The notes: generated by a model not told the origin, from the sequence alone. 64,000 nt of DNA from an uncultured Clostridia bacterium (GCA_937876205.1 CALEII010000035.1:62001-126000), one strand, 5' to 3'. Counted from the stretch's first letter, positions 1 through 9,201 are shown. A program made the numbers and translations.

Positions 1-2212
1 AATGACCGTTGTTTACACAGTATGTACCCTTATAGCCATCGTGAGTAGCAGTAGCTTCCTTTGTGAATGTAGCTGTCTTTTCGCAATCATGAACGAAGAT
101 TGAGAAGAGAACGTTATCAACAAGCTCAAGAACTGCATTGATAAGTCCCTTTGTAAGAGGATTGTTTTCGCTCTTTGTCTTTTCATCGATAATGTCAGCA
201 AATGCAGCAAAGTCACAATCATAGAGAGCAGGAACGATTGTTTCCATTACGCCGTTATAGAAGTCAAATGTGAATGTTTCGTCACCACAGTCTTTAATGA
301 AGCCCATGGGGAAGAGTTCGTTAAAGATAGTATTGAGCTTGTACCAAGCTGTACCGTCCTGAACGCCTCTTTCTGTTGTAAGATGGTCAGCAACAGCGGG
401 AACACCGTCGATGTAGTTAAGTGCCCAGTCAACGATTTCTTCGAAGAAGTCTTCCCATGTCCAGCCCTGAGCCTTGAGAGCATCAACCTGAGCCTGAGTC
501 ATACCGAAGTTTGTTGCATCATTGAGCCAGTAGATAGCAACATCCATACCCATTTCACCGAGTACATTGTTCCACTGTGCAAGAGAAATATTTCTTACCT
601 TGCCGTCTGCAAGAACGAGAGCTGAGTAATCCTTATCAAAATCTACGCTGTCTTCTTTAACCATGAACTTGTCGATGCATACATAAGCTGTGAAACCTGC
701 AAGCTGTTCCATAGTCTTAACTTCTGCGGGAAGTTCAATCTGAAGAAGAGTGGGATAGAAGAGACCGACAACTGCTACAACCATATCTTCAAGGCTCTTG
801 CCTGCGATCTTATCTGCTGTGAAGCCGCTGAAATCGAATGAATATGCTGTGCCGTCGATTGAGAATTCAAGCTTGCCGCCGTTGTTAGCTGCAAGAGTCT
901 TGAGAATGTAACCGAATACTGATGTAAGGTTGTGGTTTACATCCTTGTTGCTGTCTTTCTTAAGACCGAGTTCAGCAACAACTTCGGGTTTAAGAACAAC
1001 TTCTGCGATTGTGCAGACGATGTTGTTAAGGTTTGAGAAGAGGCCTGACTGTGACCATGATGCGAAGTTGAATGTGTCAGCCTTGAATTCATAATCAAAA
1101 TTGATGATGTTCTTAAGAACTTCAAGCTGAGGATCCATTCCGACAAGGTCATTGATAGCCTTCTTGAGGTCATTGTTAAGAGGTTCAATTGCGAATGAAG
1201 CGATAACTGCATCACCGTATTTACCGATGATTTCGCTTAAGCTCATTTTTGCAACTTCTGCAGACTCTGCCTTTGTAGCATCCTTGCCTGACATAAGCTT
1301 GAGGAGAGCTGCTGCAAGAAGCTCATCACTTGAGAAATCAACATAAACTGAATCTGCATATGCGGGAGCATCTTCAGCTGTGCCGATAAGGTTGTTATAA
1401 AGGAGTTCGTTGATTACAACATCAAGATTACCCATAAGGTTTGCGATTTCAGCATCAATGTCAAGGTTTGCAAGATTCTTGATAGCACTGTTTGCTGAAC
1501 CGAGTGTGAATGTACCTGCAACTACCTTGCTGATAACATCAATATTGTCTTCAGCTGAGAGGAAATCAAAGAGCTTAAAGATAATATCAAGAGCATCTGT
1601 GTTTTCTCTTGAAATAGCTACTGCAGGCTTCTTGCCCTTAGCAGGTGTGTGCTCGAACATTGAAACATCGAGGTTCTTTGCATCGCCGAAATCCTTGATA
1701 CCGATTGCTGATGCAATTGTTGGAGGATTCTTGAGAACAACGCCGACTTCAACAAGAAGAGCGAAGATACCGTTAACATTATTAAGGTCGATCTTAGTAA
1801 TGTTAAGATATTTTGCAAGGCTCTTTATATCGATTGTCTGGCCGCCGCCGATATCGATAACAAGCTGTGAGTTGAGGTCTGCGTCTGCGAGCACCTCATC
1901 AAGATATGTAAGAAGAGAGTCTGCAAGCTCTTCTGTGCTTGCCTCTGCGACGTCAATACCGTCTTCTGCTGCCTGCTCCTTGAGAGCATCAATAACCTGG
2001 AAGCAGATATTGAGAACTGCAGGAGCAAATTCTTCTTTTCTGTCATCAAGAGCTGTGAGAAGGTCTTCAACAAGCACTGCAAGGTTTTCATTTGAAAGAA
2101 ATGCATCAAGTGATGATGTATCTCTGCCCTTAGCAAAAGCTGTCATAGGGATGCAGGTGATAACCATAACCAGAGCCATGAAAACGCTTAAAATTTTGGT
2201 AGTCTTTTTCAT
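1..2212 (-). CDS. Large secreted protein of unknown function, 3' end outside window
   Basis: An open frame runs from the start codon to the window edge without a stop (at least 737 codons). The N-terminus is a classical signal peptide: a KK start, then a hydrophobic stretch ending in an AFA-type cleavage site near residue 27. The mature part is rich in Leu/Ile/Asp/Asn and looks helical, with no catalytic motif I recognise. At the edge it reads HDCEKTATFT...THDGYKGTYC, which resembles the start of the His/Cys repeats in the dockerin protein at 43348-44553. ATG at 2212 is preferred because AAAGGA then lies about 13 nt upstream; the in-frame ATG at 2224 is only one base from it. The antisense frame at 1410-2276 is a shadow of this gene. 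Confidence 0.85.
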   Translation of the reverse strand, partial: MKKTTKILSVFMALVMVITCIPMTAFAKGRDTSSLDAFLSNENLAVLVEDLLTALDDRKEEFAPAVLNICFQVIDALKEQAAEDGIDVAEASTEELADSLLTYLDEVLADADLNSQLVIDIGGGQTIDIKSLAKYLNITKIDLNNVNGIFALLVEVGVVLKNPPTIASAIGIKDFGDAKNLDVSMFEHTPAKGKKPAVAISRENTDALDIIFKLFDFLSAEDNIDVISKVVAGTFTLGSANSAIKNLANLDIDAEIANLMGNLDVVINELLYNNLIGTAEDAPAYADSVYVDFSSDELLAAALLKLMSGKDATKAESAEVAKMSLSEIIGKYGDAVIASFAIEPLNNDLKKAINDLVGMDPQLEVLKNIINFDYEFKADTFNFASWSQSGLFSNLNNIVCTIAEVVLKPEVVAELGLKKDSNKDVNHNLTSVFGYILKTLAANNGGKLEFSIDGTAYSFDFSGFTADKIAGKSLEDMVVAVVGLFYPTLLQIELPAEVKTMEQLAGFTAYVCIDKFMVKEDSVDFDKDYSALVLADGKVRNISLAQWNNVLGEMGMDVAIYWLNDATNFGMTQAQVDALKAQGWTWEDFFEEIVDWALNYIDGVPAVADHLTTERGVQDGTAWYKLNTIFNELFPMGFIKDCGDETFTFDFYNGVMETIVPALYDCDFAAFADIIDEKTKSENNPLTKGLINAVLELVDNVLFSIFVHDCEKTATFTKEATATHDGYKGTYCVNNGH

Positions 2213-2234
2213 AAACTTAACCATGTCCTTTCTT

Positions 2235-2250
2235 TGTGGCACCTGCCACA
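2235..2250 (-). promoter_or_regulatory. Inverted repeat in the 5' leader of the secreted protein
   Basis: TGTGGCACCTGCCACA has 7-bp perfect arms and lies between the promoter and the AAAGGA ribosome site. It could be an operator, or in RNA a 6-bp stem with an AGGU loop. Function is inferred only from position. Confidence 0.4.
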
Positions 2251-2274
2251 GATTTCAGCATATAGCCTGTTTAT

Positions 2275-2303
2275 AGAATAATATAATTCGCTTCAAATGT
2301 CAA
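2275..2303 (-). promoter_or_regulatory. Sigma-A-type promoter for the large secreted protein
   Basis: On the minus strand TTGACA and TATTCT are separated by 17 bp, about 60 bp upstream of the start codon. Confidence 0.5.
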
Positions 2304-2467
2304 GTTTGAATAAACTGTAAATCATTTCTTTAACAATTTTTGTTGGATAGCACAAAAATATATAATTTTTTTTGTTGTTTATTACAATTATTTATTTTGC
2401 AAAAAGACATATCATTTCGTCAAAATGTAAAATTTGATATTTTTCTTCAAAAAAGCTTAAAATCATA

Positions 2468-2496
2468 TTGAAATTCTTTTTTGCTTGATATATAAT
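2468..2496 (+). promoter_or_regulatory. Promoter of xpt
   Basis: TTGAAA and TATAAT are separated by exactly 17 bp, about 30 bp before the xpt start. The leader is too short to hold a purine riboswitch. Confidence 0.65.
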
Positions 2497-2528
2497 TGAC
2501 CTAAGTTATGTGAGAGGTGTTTTATCCC

Positions 2529-3101
2529 GTGAACAGTTTACAGAAACGTATTTTAACAGACGGAACAGTTCTTCCCGGAAATATTCTCAAGGTTGACAGC
2601 TTCCTCAATCATCAGATAGACACTTCCCTGCTCAGAGATATGGGCAAAGACTTCTATGAGCTTTTTAAAAACAAGAATATCACTAAAATCCTCACCATTG
2701 AGGCATCAGGAATTGCCATAGCCTGCTATGCAGCAGACTTTTTCGGTGTACCCGTTGTTTTCGCAAAAAAGGGCAAGCACAAAAATGTCGGCAAAGATGT
2801 CTGGACGGCTGAGGTTTTTTCTTATACCAAAGGTACTTCTTATGAAGTGTCGGTTTCCAAGCTATATATAAATGAAAATGACAGAATCCTTGTCATAGAC
2901 GATTTTCTTGCAAACGGACAGGCTGTCCTCGGTCTGCAGAAAATCATCAATGATGCCGGTGCCGAGCTTTGCGGTGCAGGTATTGCTATTACAAAATGCT
3001 TCCAACAGGGCGAAAAGCTCCTTCTTGATGCAGGTATTGACGTAAAGTCACTCGCCGCCATTGAGTCAATGGAAGACTGTGTCATAAAATTCAGAGAGTG
3101 A
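2529..3101 (+). CDS. xpt: Xanthine phosphoribosyltransferase
   Basis: This 190-aa cytosolic enzyme converts xanthine and PRPP to XMP in purine salvage. The sequence follows the Bacillus Xpt pattern closely: LKVDSFLNHQID near residue 25, TIEASGIA near residue 60, and the PRPP-binding loop VIDDFLANGQA near residue 125. The start is taken as GTG 2529 because AGAGG lies 11 nt upstream. An in-frame GTG at 2517 overlaps that ribosome site and would add four residues. The neighbouring genes encode a BMP-type nucleoside ABC importer, so the region handles purine uptake and salvage. Length is normal for the family. Confidence 0.95.
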   Translation: MNSLQKRILTDGTVLPGNILKVDSFLNHQIDTSLLRDMGKDFYELFKNKNITKILTIEASGIAIACYAADFFGVPVVFAKKGKHKNVGKDVWTAEVFSYTKGTSYEVSVSKLYINENDRILVIDDFLANGQAVLGLQKIINDAGAELCGAGIAITKCFQQGEKLLLDAGIDVKSLAAIESMEDCVIKFRE

Positions 3102-3164
3102 CACATTTTTTTTGTATATGTTTTTTTTGACATATAAATTTTATCCGGAACAGGAGACGTCAGA

Positions 3165-4391
3165 ATGAAAAAAATTCTCGCAGTTCTTCTCGCAGCAGCA
3201 ATGCTCTTTGCTTTTGCTTCCTGTGCGAAGACACCCACAAACGAAGAGACATCTTCAAACGAAGACTCAGCAAGCACTGCTATTCCTGCTGACTTCAAGA
3301 TCGGTTTCATCTTCCTTCACGATGAAAACTCAACTTACGACAAGAACTTCATTGATGCAGCTAAAGCTGCTCAGGCAGCTCTCGGTCTTTCAGACGATCA
3401 GGTTATCATGAAGATAAACATCGATGAAAGCGCTGCTTGTTATGAAGCTGCAGCTGAGCTTGCTGACGAAGGCTGTGACATCGTTTTTGCTGACTCATTC
3501 GGTCACGAAGATCATATGATCCGTGCTGCCAAGGAGTTCACAGATGTTCAGTTCTGCCACGCAACAGGCACAAAGGCTCACACAGAAAAGCTCCCCAACT
3601 ACCACAATGCATTTGCTTCAATCTATGAAGGCAGATTCCTTGCCGGTGTTGCTGCAGGTATGAAGCTCAACGAAATGATCGCTGCAGGCGATATCACAGA
3701 AGCTGAAGCAAAAATGGGTTACGTTGGTGCATACCCCTATGCAGAAGTTAAGTCAGGCTACACATCATTCTACCTTGGCGCAAAGCTCATTTGCCCCAGC
3801 GTAACAATGGATGTCAAGTACACAAACTCATGGTTTGACGAAGCTCTTGAAAAGGAAGCTGCAAATGCTCTTATTCAGGGCGGTTGCGTACTTATCAGCC
3901 AGCACGCAGACTCAATGGGTGCTCCCACAGCTTGCGAAACAGCAGGTGTTCCCAATGTTTCATACAACGGTTCAACAGTTGCTGCTTGTCCCAACACATT
4001 CATCGTATCTTCAAAGATCAACTGGCAGCCTTATTTTGAGTACATCATCAACGCTGTAGTCAAGGGCGAAGCTATCGTTGACGATTACTGCGGTTCTATC
4101 GCAACAGGTTCTGTTCAGCTCACAGCTGTTAACGAACAGGCTGCAGCAGAAGGCACAGCAGCTAAGATTGAAGAAATCAAGGACAAGCTTGCCAAGGGTG
4201 AAATCCACGTATTCGATACTGCAACATTTACAGTAGGCGGCAAGACTCTTGACACTTACCTTGCAGACGTTGACAGTGACGATGCATTCACTCCTGACAC
4301 AGAAGTTATAGCAGACGGCTACTTCCACGAGTCAGAGAAGAGATCAGCTCCTTACTTCGATCTTCTTATCGACGGTATCACAGAAGTTTAA
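3165..4391 (+). CDS. BMP-family nucleoside-binding lipoprotein
   Basis: This 408-aa substrate-binding lipoprotein of an ABC importer belongs to the basic membrane protein (BMP/PnrA/NupN) family, whose members bind purine nucleosides. The signal peptide ends in a lipobox (FASC, lipidated Cys at residue 20), followed by a Ser/Thr/Asn/Glu linker. The binding domain begins near FKIGFIFLHDENSTYD, with YAGA/GAYPYAEV-like strands typical of the family. AGGAG lies before the ATG. A hairpin and T-run separate it from the ATPase and permease genes downstream, an arrangement that usually keeps the binding protein in excess. The sugar or nucleoside specificity cannot be read from sequence alone; xpt upstream supports purine nucleosides. 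Confidence 0.9.
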   Translation: MKKILAVLLAAAMLFAFASCAKTPTNEETSSNEDSASTAIPADFKIGFIFLHDENSTYDKNFIDAAKAAQAALGLSDDQVIMKINIDESAACYEAAAELADEGCDIVFADSFGHEDHMIRAAKEFTDVQFCHATGTKAHTEKLPNYHNAFASIYEGRFLAGVAAGMKLNEMIAAGDITEAEAKMGYVGAYPYAEVKSGYTSFYLGAKLICPSVTMDVKYTNSWFDEALEKEAANALIQGGCVLISQHADSMGAPTACETAGVPNVSYNGSTVAACPNTFIVSSKINWQPYFEYIINAVVKGEAIVDDYCGSIATGSVQLTAVNEQAAAEGTAAKIEEIKDKLAKGEIHVFDTATFTVGGKTLDTYLADVDSDDAFTPDTEVIADGYFHESEKRSAPYFDLLIDGITEV

Positions 4392-4424
4392 TCTCTTACT
4401 TATTTCAATAAACCCAAACCAGAT

Positions 4425-4465
4425 GAGGCGGGGGCAACAAGCTTCCGCCTCGTTGCGGTTTTTCT
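4425..4465 (+). terminator. Attenuator hairpin between binding protein and ATPase genes
   Basis: GAGGCGG (4425-4431) pairs with CCGCCTC (4445-4451). An alternative pairing of GCAAC with GTTGC (4452-4456) is followed by GGTTTTT. The two stems overlap and exclude each other. Partial termination here would reduce expression of the downstream ABC genes. Confidence 0.6.
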
Positions 4466-4543
4466 GATTATGATAAAAATTTATTTTCTGTAAATAACTT
4501 TTTATGATAACCGGAAAAATCAGATTTACGGGAGGTATCTCAG

Positions 4544-6082
4544 GTGAACGGTAATACTGCATTGGAGCTAAAAAACGTAACAAAAAGCTTTGGTAGCGTT
4601 ATTGCAAACAAAGACGTGAATTTGACTGTAAACAAAGGTGAAATTCTCTCTGTCCTCGGCGAAAACGGAAGCGGAAAAACAACACTTATGAATATGATCG
4701 CAGGTATTTATTTCCCTGACAGCGGTCAGATTTTCATTGACGGCAAAGAAGTTGTTATACGCTCCCCTAAAGATGCATTCAGATACAGAATAGGTATGAT
4801 ACATCAACATTTCAAGCTTGTTGATGTTTTCTCGGCCGCAGAAAATATCATTCTCGGTCTTGACGAAAAAGGCTCTTATGACATAAAAAAAGCAACTCAG
4901 AGGGTAAAAGAAATCAGCGAAAAATACGGTTTTGAAATAGACCCTGCAAAAAAGATATACAGAATGTCTGTTTCTGAGAAGCAGACTGTTGAAATAATCA
5001 AAGTTCTGTACAGAGGCGCTGATATCCTCATTCTTGATGAGCCCACAGCAGTTCTCACACCGCAGGAAACACAGAAGCTTTTTGATGTTTTGAGAAAAAT
5101 GCGAGATGACGGCAAAGCAATCATTATCATTACACACAAACTTCACGAAGTTCTTTCCCTGTCTGATAAGGTTGCAGTTCTGCGTAAGGGTGAATATATC
5201 GGCACTGTAAAAACTTCAGAAACAAATGAAACCGAGCTTACGGAAATGATGGTAGGCAAAAAAATCAGTCTTAACATTGAAAGAAGCGAGCCGAAGAACT
5301 CCATTGACAGACTCATTGTCAAAAATGTTAACTGTATGAGCCGTGAAGGTGTAAAACTGCTTGACAATGTATCTTTCACTGCAAAAACAGGTGAAATTCT
5401 CGGCATTGCAGGCATTGCGGGGTCAGGTCAGAGAGAGCTTCTTGAAGCGATTGCAGGTCTTCAGAAGATAGATAACGGTGACATTCTCTACGTCAGACGA
5501 AAAACAGGAGAAACTGTCAGTCTTCGTGACAAAACACCCCTTCAGATAAGAGATCTGGGCGTAAGGCTATCATTTGTGCCTGAAGACAGATTGGGTATGG
5601 GACTTGTCGGCAATATGGATATTGTTGAGAATATGATGCTCAGAAGCTATCGCAAGGGTAAATCAATATTTCTGGAACGAAAAAACCCAAAAAACCTTGC
5701 CGAAGACATCATAAAACAGCTTGAAGTGGTCACTCCCGGCGCAAACACACCCGTCAGACGTCTTTCCGGCGGTAATGTACAAAAGGTTCTTGTTGGCAGA
5801 GAAATTGCTTCATCACCCTCAGTTCTTATGGCTGCATATCCCGTAAGAGGTCTTGATATCAATTCATCTTATCTCATATACAATCTTCTCAATCAGCAGA
5901 AGGAAAACGGCGTTGCCGTAATCTTTGTTGGTGAAGACCTCGACGTACTCATTGAGCTTTGCGACCGTATTCTTGTTATCGGTGCAGGTAAAGTCACAGG
6001 AATTGTTGACGGCAGAACGGCAACAAAAGAAGAAATAGGTCTTCTTATGACAAAAACTGACGGAGGTGCTGAAAATGAGTAA
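4544..6082 (+). CDS. Nucleoside ABC transporter, duplicated ATPase subunit
   Basis: This 512-aa protein carries two fused ATP-binding cassettes, as in NupO/YufO and RbsA-type ATPases. Cassette 1 has Walker A GENGSGKTT (about 39-47), a degenerate signature MSVSEKQ and Walker B ILILDEPT. Cassette 2 has the modified P-loop GIAGSGQREL (about 292), an intact signature LSGGNVQK and a Walker B lacking the usual acidic run (VLMAAYPVRGLD). This asymmetry is normal for BMP-system ATPases. It starts at GTG with GGGAGGT upstream. Its last codons overlap the first permease gene, indicating translational coupling. Confidence 0.92.
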   Translation: MNGNTALELKNVTKSFGSVIANKDVNLTVNKGEILSVLGENGSGKTTLMNMIAGIYFPDSGQIFIDGKEVVIRSPKDAFRYRIGMIHQHFKLVDVFSAAENIILGLDEKGSYDIKKATQRVKEISEKYGFEIDPAKKIYRMSVSEKQTVEIIKVLYRGADILILDEPTAVLTPQETQKLFDVLRKMRDDGKAIIIITHKLHEVLSLSDKVAVLRKGEYIGTVKTSETNETELTEMMVGKKISLNIERSEPKNSIDRLIVKNVNCMSREGVKLLDNVSFTAKTGEILGIAGIAGSGQRELLEAIAGLQKIDNGDILYVRRKTGETVSLRDKTPLQIRDLGVRLSFVPEDRLGMGLVGNMDIVENMMLRSYRKGKSIFLERKNPKNLAEDIIKQLEVVTPGANTPVRRLSGGNVQKVLVGREIASSPSVLMAAYPVRGLDINSSYLIYNLLNQQKENGVAVIFVGEDLDVLIELCDRILVIGAGKVTGIVDGRTATKEEIGLLMTKTDGGAENE

Positions 6083-7181
6083 ACCTGCAGAAAAAAAATC
6101 TGAGCCTCTTTTTCACATCGCAAAAAGAGACTCGTTGGTATGGTGGCAGTCGTGGCTTATAAGAGCAATTGCTATAATAGCTGCTATGCTCGTATGCGGA
6201 ATTGTCATTGTTTTCCTTACAGACCTTAATCCTTTTGAAGTTTACGCTTCAATGTTCAAGGGGGCTTTCGGTTCGTCAAGAAAGATATGGGTAACTGCAC
6301 AGAACACGGCAATTCTTCTGTGTATTTCTCTTGCAGTTACGCCTGCATTCAAAATGCGTTTCTGGAATATCGGTGCTGAGGGTCAGGTACTTATGGGCTG
6401 TCTCGCAACAACCGCCTGTATGATTCTTATAGGTGATAAGCTCCCCACTCCCATTCTGCTCCTTATTATGCTTGTTACAAGTATTCTTGCAGGTGTCATA
6501 TGGGCAGTTATTCCCGCATTCTTCAAGGCAAACTGGAACACAAATGAAACTCTGTTCACTCTTATGATGAACTATGTTGCAACTCAGCTCGTTTCATTCT
6601 TCATCACCATATGGGAAAATCCCAAGGGCTCAGCTACTATCGGTGTTATCAATATGAAAACAGAAGCCGGCTGGCTCCCGTCACTCTTCGGTCAGAAGTA
6701 TCTGCTGAATATTCTTGTGGTTCTCGTTATTACAATAGGTCTTTATATCTACCTTAAATACAACAAGCACGGCTATGAAATTTCGGTTGTGGGCGAAAGT
6801 GAAAACACTGCAAAATACGTAGGTATGAACGTTAAGAAAATCATTATCCGAACAATGGCACTTTCAGGTGCAATCTGCGGTATTGCGGGTCTTCTTATCG
6901 TTGCAGGTACCGATCACACAATGAACACAACTTCGGCAGGCGGACAGGGCTTTACGGCAATTATGGTATCGTGGCTCGCAAAATTCAACCCAATCTCAAT
7001 GATACTTACCGCATTCCTTATCATATTCCTTGAGAGAGGTGCGGGACAGATAGCAATGGAATTCAGACTCAATGAATCCATCGCAGACATTCTCACCGGT
7101 ATTATCTTATTCTTTATTATCGGTTGTGAGTTCTTCCTTAACTACAGAATAATATTCCGCTCAAAGAAGGAGGTAAAATAA
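6075..7181 (+). CDS. Nucleoside ABC transporter permease 1 (NupP-like)
   Basis: A 368-aa integral membrane permease of the BPD_transp_2/LivH-like family with about eight to ten hydrophobic helices. The family motif is visible as FWNIGAEGQVLMG (near residue 97), and there is a conserved cytoplasmic loop GESENTAKYVGMNVKK. ATG 6075 is chosen because GGAGG lies 8 nt upstream and the start overlaps the ATPase stop; an upstream GTG at 6066 sits inside the ribosome site. It pairs with the next gene to form the membrane channel of the importer. Confidence 0.92.
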   Translation: MSKPAEKKSEPLFHIAKRDSLVWWQSWLIRAIAIIAAMLVCGIVIVFLTDLNPFEVYASMFKGAFGSSRKIWVTAQNTAILLCISLAVTPAFKMRFWNIGAEGQVLMGCLATTACMILIGDKLPTPILLLIMLVTSILAGVIWAVIPAFFKANWNTNETLFTLMMNYVATQLVSFFITIWENPKGSATIGVINMKTEAGWLPSLFGQKYLLNILVVLVITIGLYIYLKYNKHGYEISVVGESENTAKYVGMNVKKIIIRTMALSGAICGIAGLLIVAGTDHTMNTTSAGGQGFTAIMVSWLAKFNPISMILTAFLIIFLERGAGQIAMEFRLNESIADILTGIILFFIIGCEFFLNYRIIFRSKKEVK

Positions 7182-8164
7182 TGCTTTCCACAATTGCTAT
7201 GTTTATTCAGAGAGCCGTTGTTCAGGGCATTCCTCTTCTTTTCGGCTCCACAGGTGAAATCATCACAGAAAAATCGGGAAACCTCAACCTCGGCATCCCC
7301 GGCATTATGTATGTGGGCGGTGTTTCGGGAGTTATAGGCGCATTCTTTTATGAAAAATACGCCACAACACCCAATGCTTTCCTCTCAATCGTAATTCCTA
7401 TTGTAACATCTCTTCTGGGGTCTGTTCTTATGGCACTGATTTACAGCTTCCTCACAGTCACACTCAGAGCAAATCAGAATGTTACAGGTCTTGCACTCAC
7501 AATTTTCGGCACGGGCGTGGGAAACTTTTTCGGTGGCTCACTTGCAACACTTTTCGGAGAAGGCGGCTCACTTGCCCTGACTCAAACAAGTAATTATTTC
7601 AAAACCACTCTTCCGTTTGCCGACAAAACGGGGGCTTTCGGTACGGTCTTTTTCTCATACGGTTTTCTTGCATATGCAGCTATTATTATTGCAATTATCA
7701 CTGCATTTGTTCTCAAAAAAACAAGAGTGGGACTTCAGCTCAGAGCAGTGGGTGAAAGTCCGGCAACTGCTGATGCGGCAGGCATCAACGTTACTCGCTA
7801 TAAATACGCAGCTACTTGCATAGGCGGTGCAATTGCAGGACTCGGCGGTCTTTACTTCGTTATGGACTACACCTGCGGAGTGTGGACAAACGGCGGTTTC
7901 GGTGACAGAGGCTGGCTTGCTATAGCTCTTGTTATATTTGCACTCTGGAAAGCTGACATAGGCATTCTCGGTTCAATCCTTTTCGGCGGACTTTATGTTG
8001 TATACCTCTTTATCCCAAACCTTGACAGAAGCACCCAGGAGCTTTTCAAGATGCTTCCCTATGTTGTAACTATCGTGGTGCTTGTAATAACAAGTATGCG
8101 TAAAAAGAGAGAATATCAGCCTCCTCAGGGCCTCGGTCTGCATTATTTCAGAGAAGAAAGATAA
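7181..8164 (+). CDS. Nucleoside ABC transporter permease 2 (NupQ-like)
   Basis: A 327-aa second permease subunit. The motif GEIITEKSGNLNLGIPG near residue 25 is characteristic of the YufQ/NupQ branch, with the loop GESPATADAAGINVTRYK matching the counterpart in permease 1. The ATG shares its A with the TAA stop of permease 1 and has AAGGAGG upstream, so the two are translationally coupled. The cluster ends at the hairpin at 8216. Confidence 0.92.
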   Translation: MLSTIAMFIQRAVVQGIPLLFGSTGEIITEKSGNLNLGIPGIMYVGGVSGVIGAFFYEKYATTPNAFLSIVIPIVTSLLGSVLMALIYSFLTVTLRANQNVTGLALTIFGTGVGNFFGGSLATLFGEGGSLALTQTSNYFKTTLPFADKTGAFGTVFFSYGFLAYAAIIIAIITAFVLKKTRVGLQLRAVGESPATADAAGINVTRYKYAATCIGGAIAGLGGLYFVMDYTCGVWTNGGFGDRGWLAIALVIFALWKADIGILGSILFGGLYVVYLFIPNLDRSTQELFKMLPYVVTIVVLVITSMRKKREYQPPQGLGLHYFREER

Positions 8165-8190
8165 AAAATCTCGGGCGACAACAGTACGAT

Positions 8191-8255
8191 GTTACTAAGG
8201 ACAGAAAAAACTATTGGGAGACACTTTGCAAAGAAGTGCTCCCGATTTTATTTTT
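8191..8255 (+). repeat. Dispersed 60-bp repeat carrying a terminator hairpin, copy 1
   Basis: This 60-bp segment matches 58351-58410 with eight mismatches by hand alignment. It contains CTAAGGACAG and the stem GGGAG(A)CACTT / AAGTGCTCCC (8216-8242), then a T-rich tail. At this site it serves as the terminator of the nucleoside transporter operon. Conservation extends 25 bp upstream of the stem, which is more than a terminator needs. Confidence 0.75.
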
Positions 8256-8267
8256 CAGTTTCATAAA

Positions 8268-8300
8268 AAAGAAAAAATCCCCGTTCTGCAACAGGGATAA
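8268..8300 (-). terminator. Terminator of the solitary small peptide gene
   Basis: On the minus strand ATCCCTGTT pairs with AACGGGGAT around a 4-nt loop, followed by a run of T. It lies just downstream of the 25-codon gene at 8324-8401. Confidence 0.7.
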
Positions 8301-8323
8301 AGAGAAAAACTATGAAGAAAAAA

Positions 8324-8401
8324 TCAAATGTTAATATACTGTCTTAATGCTGAAAACATATCAATAATTGTTTTGAAAAAATTAAAAATTGCTTCGTACA
8401 T
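8324..8401 (-). CDS. Solitary 25-aa amphipathic peptide
   Basis: A 25-codon gene preceded by ACGGAGGC seven bases before the ATG and followed by its own terminator (8268-8300). Its core IFNFFKTIIDMFSAL has hydrophobic residues every three to four positions, as in an amphipathic helix, with no signal peptide. It resembles the five clustered peptides at 11678-12650 in size and pattern rather than in exact sequence. It is the only gene found in the 444 bp between the transporter and the small conserved genes; 8405-8608 holds AT-rich DNA with no convincing element. Function unknown; a modulin-like or membrane-active peptide is inferred. Confidence 0.65.
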   Translation of the reverse strand: MYEAIFNFFKTIIDMFSALRQYINI

Positions 8402-8608
8402 AATTGCCTCCGTAATATTAAGTTTATTCTCATATTCGCTGAATAAATAATACCACATAAAAACGCAATATATGTTGACTATTTTTGTATTATATATGAA
8501 CATTGTGTTAATATTGAATCATTTTTCAAATATAAAGACAGTTTGATTAACATTTTTTTATCATTTGGTAATTTAATCACACATTCTGTTCACATTTTAT
8601 TAATTTTA

Positions 8609-8872
8609 TTACAATAGAATATACAGTAGCGCAAGATCTGTAAGGTGGTCACTGCTTTCACCGGAAATCAAGGCAAGAATTGAGAGAATAAGAACAGAGT
8701 CACCATCAGAAAGAATCTGCTGAACAAGTCCTTTTCTTTCTGCTGATACTGTTGTTTCAGTCGGTGCTGTTTCATCCTCCACCACAATGGTTGCCCGTTT
8801 TTTCATTTCTCTGACACGGTGTGCGGCATCCTCCTGCATTCTAAGCATATCCTGATATGAATAATCTCTCAT
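8609..8872 (-). CDS. Conserved small protein with C-terminal hydrophobic motif
   Basis: An 87-aa protein of unknown function. The N-terminal half is charged (QEDAAHRVREMKKR), the middle is Thr/Glu-rich, and the C-terminal 35 residues form a hydrophobic unit (SVLILSILALISGESSD, then LALLYILL). I have the impression that tails of this kind recur in small clostridial proteins, but cannot test that here. It is the last gene of a three-gene minus-strand operon, 11 nt behind the 105-aa gene, with GGGGGAG before the ATG. Confidence 0.8.
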   Translation of the reverse strand: MRDYSYQDMLRMQEDAAHRVREMKKRATIVVEDETAPTETTVSAERKGLVQQILSDGDSVLILSILALISGESSDHLTDLALLYILL

Positions 8873-8883
8873 TTCACTCCCCC

Positions 8884-9201
8884 TTACAGCAGATTATTCA
8901 GTATTCCGCTTTCACGAAGCAACGGCAAAAGCTGCATAAGACGCAAAATTTTTATTGCTTCATCAGCTCTCTTTTGCCGCTGTTCAGACAATAGAGGCTT
9001 CAGGGCTTTTATCAGAGCCGTTCTGTCATCATCTGCAGAGAGCTTTCCTATTGCACCAAGCAGGTCGGCAGGCTGAGGAGAATTCACTTTCTGAGAAGCG
9101 TCAGAATCGCTTTTCTGCTCCCCCAGAAAGGTTGATGCCACATCCTTCAGCTTATTTATATCGTCAGGCGTAAGCGATGACAGAATTTCACTTATGTCCA
9201 T
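8884..9201 (-). CDS. Conserved small helical protein
   Basis: A 105-aa unknown protein. The N-terminal part is helical and charged. The C-terminal part (ALKPLLSEQRQKRADEAI, then a Leu-rich ending) forms a hydrophobic helix pair. ATG 9201 is preferred over the in-frame GTG 9210 because GGCGGTGA precedes it; either way it overlaps the end of the upstream 73-aa gene, so translation is likely coupled. No enzyme motif and no signal peptide. Confidence 0.8.
   Translation of the reverse strand: MDISEILSSLTPDDINKLKDVASTFLGEQKSDSDASQKVNSPQPADLLGAIGKLSADDDRTALIKALKPLLSEQRQKRADEAIKILRLMQLLPLLRESGILNNLL

Noticed and set aside
1410..2276. 288-codon plus-strand open frame
   Set aside because: It is antisense to the secreted protein gene, whose signal peptide, ribosome site and composition are convincing. 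The antisense translation is Ser/Arg/Ala-rich without motifs.
2304..2528. Purine riboswitch upstream of xpt
   Set aside because: The conserved UAUA...GUUUCUACC-type core was not found, and the promoter lies only about 30 bp before the start.
4568..5146. 192-codon antisense frame in the ATPase gene
   Set aside because: Shadow of the well-supported ABC ATPase; no ribosome site and Cys/Phe-rich nonsense composition.
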